Of a stretch of DNA of 64,000 nt, positions 57,661 to 64,000 are shown one piece after another (within the stretch, counting starts at the first letter, position 1; the number at the start of each line of letters is the position of its first letter). The stretch comes from Lojkania enalia (lineage: Eukaryota > Ascomycota > Dothideomycetes > Pleosporales): positions 129,146-193,145 of the forward strand of contig ML986643.1 in the NCBI GenBank assembly GCA_010094045.1, given 5' to 3'. The notes beneath the pieces were generated by a model that ran no database searches, had not been told where the DNA came from, and saw nothing but the letters and a program-made list of their open reading frames with translations. Both the position numbers and the translations under genes were made by a program.

Positions 57661-59059
57661 AGACTCAGTGTTCGTCAGCGATGACGGCAGCTGCGTCGGC
57701 GACTGGGGAGGCCAGGGGTGGAAGTCGTCCGTAGTATGTGTTCCTTGATATGTGCCTTGAATGGCTAGCTTGTTTCGGTTGAGGAGTTGGCTGTCGAGGG
57801 TATGCTAATGGGTGGTGTGAGGGGTGTTGAAGGTTCGGGGAAGAGCGTGTCGTGCGGGTGATGTTTGTCTGAAGGGCTAGTGGAGGTTTATCGATGAGGA
57901 ACGAGGATAATTGTATTTGCGGACGATGTCGTGCAAGAAATGGTCTTAACGGAAAATATGAGCGCCCTTGGGAGCAGATGATCCTGGGATGCGATGTCGA
58001 TAGGACTCTAGTCTTGTGGAATCGAGTCCATGACGCCGGAACAACAGGGTTCTCGTGATCCCCAGCATGTTGGCCGACGAAGGGATGGAATTCAAGCGAG
58101 TGGAGCACCGGCAATTGCAGTCGCCCTTTCCAGTTGAGCTAGAAGCCCCGGCTCCAGCGAGTCACCTTGGAGCTACAATAACTTCAATCTCCATCGTTTA
58201 ATAATCGGTCGCTCCAAGAAACTGATTATAGTCATTTCTTGTCGCAACAGTGTGCGTTCCTGTCACGTACCATGAGTATGGTGTTGGGGTAGCGAACGGC
58301 TAGTTCGGCAGACGTGACTGGAGCAGATCTACGGGCTGCTGGTTTAGTCATTAGGCCAGGGTTGATTCTTTACCATTGCGATAGGTATTGCAACAAGCAT
58401 GGTGCTGGGGAATTGGGCACATATAAAGCATACGGAAGTTCGGCTGAGCTAACATTGGTGTTCTTTAAGTGTCACTCAACAAGTATTTTCGTCATACTGG
58501 GTTTTAATCATCTCGGAGTCTAGAAACAAGCGACAACTTGGTATTGCCAACTGTGAGTTTGACATACGATCTGGGCATCGTCTGTTTCAGGATTTTGACC
58601 TTCAGCTTTGACCTCTAAACAGATACTTGACTGAGCAATATTTACAAACAGACACTGACTTCGACTTGATGTCGCTATGGGCTCTAACAACTTTGCAGCA
58701 ATTCTTACTGTAGGCTCATTCCCTGGGTATGCTGCGGTCACTACATGATAGAATCATCATATTTCTCTGACGGAACCCGCCATTTGGCCAAAGTAACTAC
58801 GGCAGCTTTTGCGGGGTTGAAACCTGTTGATGACCGGACACTGTAACCGGCTTGACGACGGTCAAACATGCATTGCACTGGCATTTCGAAGACATTTACA
58901 ACCCCTGTTTCATGGCACTTTCGCTTCCTTCTTCCGTTTCAAGAAATTTTCAGGAAACATCAGCAGGTAGGGTAGGAAAGAACATATCACCAAGCCACCA
59001 TTGTAGTCGGTATTTCACTGAGTTGCCGGAATTGACCGCCGAATCGAATCTGTAGAAAC

Positions 59060-59135
59060 AACGCTTAAGAATTATAGTCAGAGAATCTGTGCTTTGGCTG
59101 ATTGTTCCATCGACCCGCACATATTCAAGCTCCAT
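59060..59135 (-). pseudogene. Possible SNF2-helicase fragment
   Basis: The minus strand reads MELEYVRVDGTISQS, close to the Y-x-R-x-DG-x-(M/T)-S block of the SNF2 helicase C-terminal domain. The flanks do not continue the domain clearly, so at most this is a remnant. A chance match is possible. Confidence 0.25.
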
Positions 59136-62100
59136 GAGCGAAACTCATCCTGGTCTGCTACTCCGAATTTGAACCCACTAACGCTACAGATGAGCCATAG
59201 CTTGTAGAGTTGTTCACGAATCATTGGAAAGTGCTAGGGTATCATCGCCATTAGCCTTTCCTAGAGAACACAGATTCACCCTGCTGGTGTCCTTGCATTT
59301 GCAAAACCAGAGTGGACGACCAACGATGAGAGCCCTGAAAGGCCGCCCCCTCGGTCTATGCCGATGGAGTATCCGAGTTGGATCTTACAATAAGCTACTA
59401 GAGTCGTCCTAGGGAAGACCGCGACGTGATTTAGGTCTGCAGTCTCAATGTCTGTAGAGGAAAGACGTAGGGGATGCAGAACAGGTAGGAGCTTTAGCGT
59501 AAGTGAAATACTGCTACCATTCGGCACCCCTAACGAGCGGCACATAGACTCTGCTCCTCAAACATAATTAAGGAAGTAGCCAACTACCCTTTCTCACCTA
59601 ACATTGTCTCTATTGCTCCTCAATAGCTGGCGAATATTTCAGGCAATGGGCAATGGCCATAACAATTTGTTCCGGGAGACTCTCTCATACACTTCTCCGA
59701 TTCTGAGTAGCTACTAGGTGGCTTACTCGTTATGGGTGACTTCCGCGCCCCTGGGTCAATGTGAGATATAACTCTTGCTGAAATGTTTCTGTCCATGATC
59801 AGGAGATTCGGCTTGAGGACTGATCGAGCATCAATCGGTCATGAATGGGGTAAGGCCGCCTTCTGATCGACTAGAGCTTCTCTGCCACGACTTGATTTGT
59901 TGTTGGCATCTAGGCCTTCGGCTCGACAAGGCCCTGAACCTGTAGCGGTATGGACACGTACTGCTTCCTAGTCCTATGGGGAGGCCTTGGGATATATTTG
60001 CTTGCATTTTATCGGTTGTAAAGAGCGAAGACTCCGACGGTGTCTTAGGCCTCGAGGAAATTGACAAAGAGCCAGGCATATCAACGTCGTCGGATTCTTG
60101 CGCATCCCGTTTAAGTCCCTGAACTATTCATGTACGAATAGTTGAAGAATTGGAACTAAGAGTGGATGGCCAAACAATCTCGACCTAGAGAGACATGTTG
60201 ATGGGGTTAAGGCTCCTATCCGACTCTTGATCTTTAGAGCGATGGATGTCCGCGGATTTATGAGCGGATCTATGTTCGTGGCTAGGTCTTGTCGTCTTTA
60301 GATGACGCTTGATGGTATTATCGATTGTCACATGTTTCTACTCTCCTATTATAGTTGGTCCGTTTTTTCAGGCTTATACAGTCTCGCCATTGCCAGCCTC
60401 TAGCTAGGCAGGCTACTTACCCTCCTTCAATACATCAATATTTGCCTCAGCAATTGATGCTGCCAGATACGTGACATCGATACCCGGTAATGGCCGAATC
60501 TAGCTCCAGGGAGACTCCGCCATCATAAGACACCGATCAATAGCGGTCGGACCGCTCATTGGACGTCTGTAGGTCCTGCCGGATTGAAGGTTGCTTCATA
60601 GACGAAAGCCCACTCCTCGAGAGGTAGAAAAGTCGATTAAACACTGATATTGTTTATGACAGCAACACCTATCGTAAGTTCGACTATTGAGGTCCTGAAT
60701 TTCTATCCTCTAGGACAGTTTCCGGTCAAAGCAGGACTAGTGAACTTCAACAACTCTTCAATAGGGACCATCTGTCCCGAATTTTGAGTCGCGTGATAAG
60801 TCCTAGCTTGGCTGTCCACTGTATCAGTATCTTAACTGAATAATCAAATGGACTGGGGCCATTGTTTCTTTAAGTTTATGGTGGGGAAGATAGTGAGGGC
60901 TATTTCTTCTGACACACTGTTGGTATTGAAACATGGTATATATGTGCTCATAGGGTGGGCGTGTGATAATGCAAACATTCTGAAGGCGTCTATAATACAA
61001 GCTTTAGTTGGTGCATGATATCCTTCACTTTCGACGACTGTAAGGGCCTTGTACTAGATAGGAGACTTAAGACGGTCGTAGCAATAGCATAGGCGCCTCG
61101 ACAGCAGCTCGCTTGGTAAGCGCTAGGTCGAGGAGAACAAAACTCTATCGCTTAGGATTAGGGGAGATGAGACTTCAGTCTGATCTTTGATGAAGATGTT
61201 GCTCGCTGCTAAATCCATCCAACGCATAACAACGACGCACCGGCTATCGAAGCCTAGCCGTCGAAAATAGAAGTAGAAGCATACTGTTGAAAGAGCTAGA
61301 TTGTCGGCTAGTGCTCTATTTTGGCTCTTTAATTTCCGGAGAGCCTTGGTGGAGTAGGCCTCCGGTAAGATCCTTCTCATGAATCTCTCAATATTACCGC
61401 TCTCAAGAGTGCATATTCAACATTGGTGGCTGTAATAAACACCCTACATCCATCATATGATGGCTGTGGATCCCAACTCGAAAGGTCTGGACGCTGAGTC
61501 TGAGTATTCGACATTCAATGACTGACTTCGACATCGTTAGCAGTCCGCATTATTAGGTTGTTCGCTTTACGAGGCTTAAGTGTTCCATCCTTCTCGTAAG
61601 TCTCCACTGGAGACTGGCAGGATGCTGGCCATATGTTTCGTCTATGACTATGCCATGTCCGATACAAATGATAGGTAAGAATTGAGATGTGCCCAACACC
61701 TGAGATAGTGCATAGCCTGATTCGTGGAAATAGAGTTCTCTCTGCTTTGATTGCGTTGCTCAATGCTTGTATCTTGTCTCCCTTGGAGTATCGGGCGCCG
61801 TATTCGAGGTTCAGTAATTTGAACGTGTAACTGCCGCTATCAAGCTACACTAGCGTGCTTGAAAAATGCTAGGGCCGTTTTATCTTCGTAAGTAAACTAC
61901 GGTAGCCTTCGCAATGCCCATACAATAGTCTCTGAATTAGCGCGGAACACAATGTGGCGTCGCTGCCCCTTTTACTGATACCGAAATAATATCGCCATTT
62001 ATTTCGATACTGGATTTATGTTTAAAACATGCCTTGTAAGTCTCTGTCCTAGGGATACCCGTCATGTGGGGAGAGCTTGATTGCTAAACAGAAATGGTGA

Positions 62101-62771
62101 ATCAATCCACTGTTTCTTCTGCGCAGTACGTCAAGGTCGAGATTAGATCAATCCAGAGATATAATGCACTGTCTTGACGAGCAAGTGTTTACGAGAACAA
62201 TATACTGCTCACTTGCATTGCGCCCGCATTTCTAGCTACAGCAGAAGTGGTTTCTATTTCAAACAAAGACACTGAGTATCAAGACGTATTGATCCTGGTA
62301 TCCATAGAAATAGCAGAGTGCAAATACCTTTACGAACCTTTAAGGATTGGGTCCTAAAGCGTTCGACGTTCGGATTGTGGATGAGCAAACTGAAAACTCA
62401 GCTAAACAAAATACTTGGACCCCTGGTTTCGTGAGGCTGCTTGACGTGGATTAGAATAGGAGCTATTTTACTGGGAAAATCTGAGGATCAAGAGGGTAGT
62501 AAAGAGCTTGTAGATTACGCCCGTGGCAAAACCGCGACCTGTCGAATGTATCTTAATCCCCCACAGCTTGATCCGCAGCGGCATAGTGCTGGATACTTTC
62601 GCCTTCCTCATTCATGTTGGGCCTCCGGTCGTCGAAGAGCTTGGGGATTCTTGGCTGTATATGTGGTGAGAGGCGAATCTTGTCTCAGGGAGGGAGATGA
62701 GGAGCTGAACTGGTTGATTGAAGATGGCCAGCGGGCCATATTTATGTACATGAAAAAGGGGTATATCAGCT

Positions 62772-62826
62772 GATATCCAGCGTGATATCCGGCGTGATAT
62801 CGTACGTGATATCGTACGTCGATATC
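62772..62826. repeat. 12-bp tandem repeat GATATCnnnCGT
   Basis: Four head-to-tail units are seen: GATATCCAGCGT, GATATCCGGCGT and GATATCGTACGT twice, followed after one extra C by a fifth GATATC. Each unit carries the palindrome GATATC, and the last two also carry GTACGT or TACGTA-like symmetry. Confidence 0.9.
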
Positions 62827-64000
62827 TGATACAGCTCGGCAGACTAGCCAAAAATCCCCATGACAGTATATTTGTTGAATACTTGTTAACTTTCTTACAA
62901 TACGTGCTACATGTTTCGACCAAGGATTCTGTCCTTCTCGTCCGTAGGCAGTACCGTCCATGTATAGGCACGGGATAATCCTGGGTTGTTTCTGGAAGCT
63001 CATATTTCCTACGATTGTCCCCTGTTCTATCCTTTAACGGCCATAACTCTAGTTGTAAAAGAAGGGAGCCTTGGTGTAAATCAGTGGCCACAAGTAGCGG
63101 CTGGAATCAAAGCTTTCCGCTCATGCCGGTTCTTTGGAGTATTCCCGAGTGGATGGGTGGTTGTGTATCTGGTGCTAGTACGGCTCGCAAGCCTAGTAGC
63201 AACCATTGACCCTGATTTCAGAAGGAAGAAACTTTGGGCGTGAATAAAGCTTTGAAGCGGTGGAGGTAGGCTGGGGTTCTCCGGGGATTGAATCCCGCAA
63301 CTGCTTGAAGCAGTAGCAGTAGTTTCACATTCTACTGATAGATGGTCGTCCCTAGTTCTGCTGATGAGCACCGTCGTTTCTTGTTCCATGAGTTGACCCC
63401 TCTGGAGGTCTTCGAGACGTGACTCAGATAATGTCTGCGCAAATGGTTCACTTGCCGCTTGCTGCAAGACGACTTTGTACTGTAGAAGCCCTGTCTGCTG
63501 GTGGTAGACTAGGTTTATAGGAGTATGTCTTCAGTAGGGGAAGCTTGAGAGCTGCAAACAACAGCCTGTAATGTTCCAGGTGGCTGGATGGGGACGGGGA
63601 AATTTTGGAAGCGGAGGCATTAGATGTATTCTGGGCTACTTTCGGCAATCTAGGAAAGGCCTTGTCTCCCTTCATGGTCAATGAGTTGATCCTGAGTAGA
63701 CTTTGTAGGCGAGAATTCAAACGGGATTGCCGGAAATTTCCATCGAGCAAAAAGCGACTCCTGCTGGCTGCTGTTATGATTCCTGAGGCGCCGGCGCAAC
63801 CCGGAATCGGGCTATGAGGGTGTAGATAAACGCTGAAATTTAGAGGATCACTACACCTTGGAAACTAGCGGTGACAGCTCACTGCACTGGGATGCATGGG
63901 GCCTTCGGAGCGTGGCGCCTTCTCGCCGACCACTAAGTTGTTATGCTTTTACTAGCGGGCACGGATTTCCAGAGAGTCCAGGTATTTAGTGTGCTCTCTA

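Larger units (their letters stand above)
57661..64000. other. Gene-poor region to the right edge
   Basis: No complete gene is seen. The only recognisable items are a short SNF2-helicase-like phrase at 59060-59135 and a 12-bp tandem repeat at 62772-62826. Short frames near 63081-63817 on both strands are not convincing. The material may be old decayed sequence. Confidence 0.4.

Noticed and set aside
59140..59230. B-box-like GGGTTCAAATTC on the minus strand suggesting a tRNA
   Set aside because: No A box or foldable acceptor and anticodon stems at the right spacing.
62441..63250. Open frames on both strands around the tandem repeat
   Set aside because: The repeat's period of 12 keeps frames open; the encoded peptides are repetitive there and otherwise unpatterned.

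Overview
The window is nuclear DNA from a filamentous ascomycete (Pezizomycotina). The evidence is the gene structure (short GT-AG introns, mostly 45-60 nt), genes on both strands with individual promoters, and the gene content: a division-1 chitin synthase, a HET-domain protein, a Hos3-type deacetylase, a But2-domain secreted protein, a DUF1774 membrane protein, EMC4, a class II haem peroxidase and a fungal CorA-like protein. I cannot fix the class. Leotiomycetes or a relative is a guess. There is a 100-N scaffold gap at 52112-52211.

Layout. 1-6.3 kb: 3' part of a phenol 2-monooxygenase-type flavoprotein, then a chitin synthase. 6.8-11.6 kb: a HET-domain gene and a frameshifted 2EXR/F-box-like gene, each followed by a copy of a 37-nt direct repeat. 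11.9-25.1 kb: an accessory, secretion- and catabolism-rich stretch with a But2 secreted protein, a cytochrome P450, a small two-exon gene, an alpha/beta-hydrolase interrupted by an in-frame stop, a GH16-like glucanase, an M28 aminopeptidase and an amidase. 25.4-28 kb: an F-box-like gene and a kinase-like pseudogene. 28.2-40.2 kb: a conserved housekeeping block with the queuine tRNA-ribosyltransferase catalytic subunit (8 exons), a Hos3-type deacetylase, a DUF1774 membrane protein, the AP-1 beta-adaptin and EMC4. 40.4-51.9 kb: accessory again, with a kinase-like pseudogene beside its intact pseudokinase relative, a CorA-like protein, a two-domain GFA protein, a class II peroxidase and a metallophosphoesterase-fold protein that has lost its metal ligands. 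52.2-64 kb (right of the gap): about 11.8 kb with no gene I can support.

No operon-like logic or secondary-metabolite cluster is apparent. Three themes stand out. Exon architecture is extreme: 12-nt and 10-nt micro-exons and a 30-nt intron, all needed to keep conserved proteins in frame. Genes are decaying in place: a frameshift, an in-frame stop and two kinase-like pseudogenes. Two intact reading frames look like catalytically dead enzyme homologues (a pseudokinase and a pseudo-phosphoesterase). Exon coordinates were derived by hand from reading-frame continuity, splice consensus and remembered family motifs. They were not checked by alignment or RNA data.
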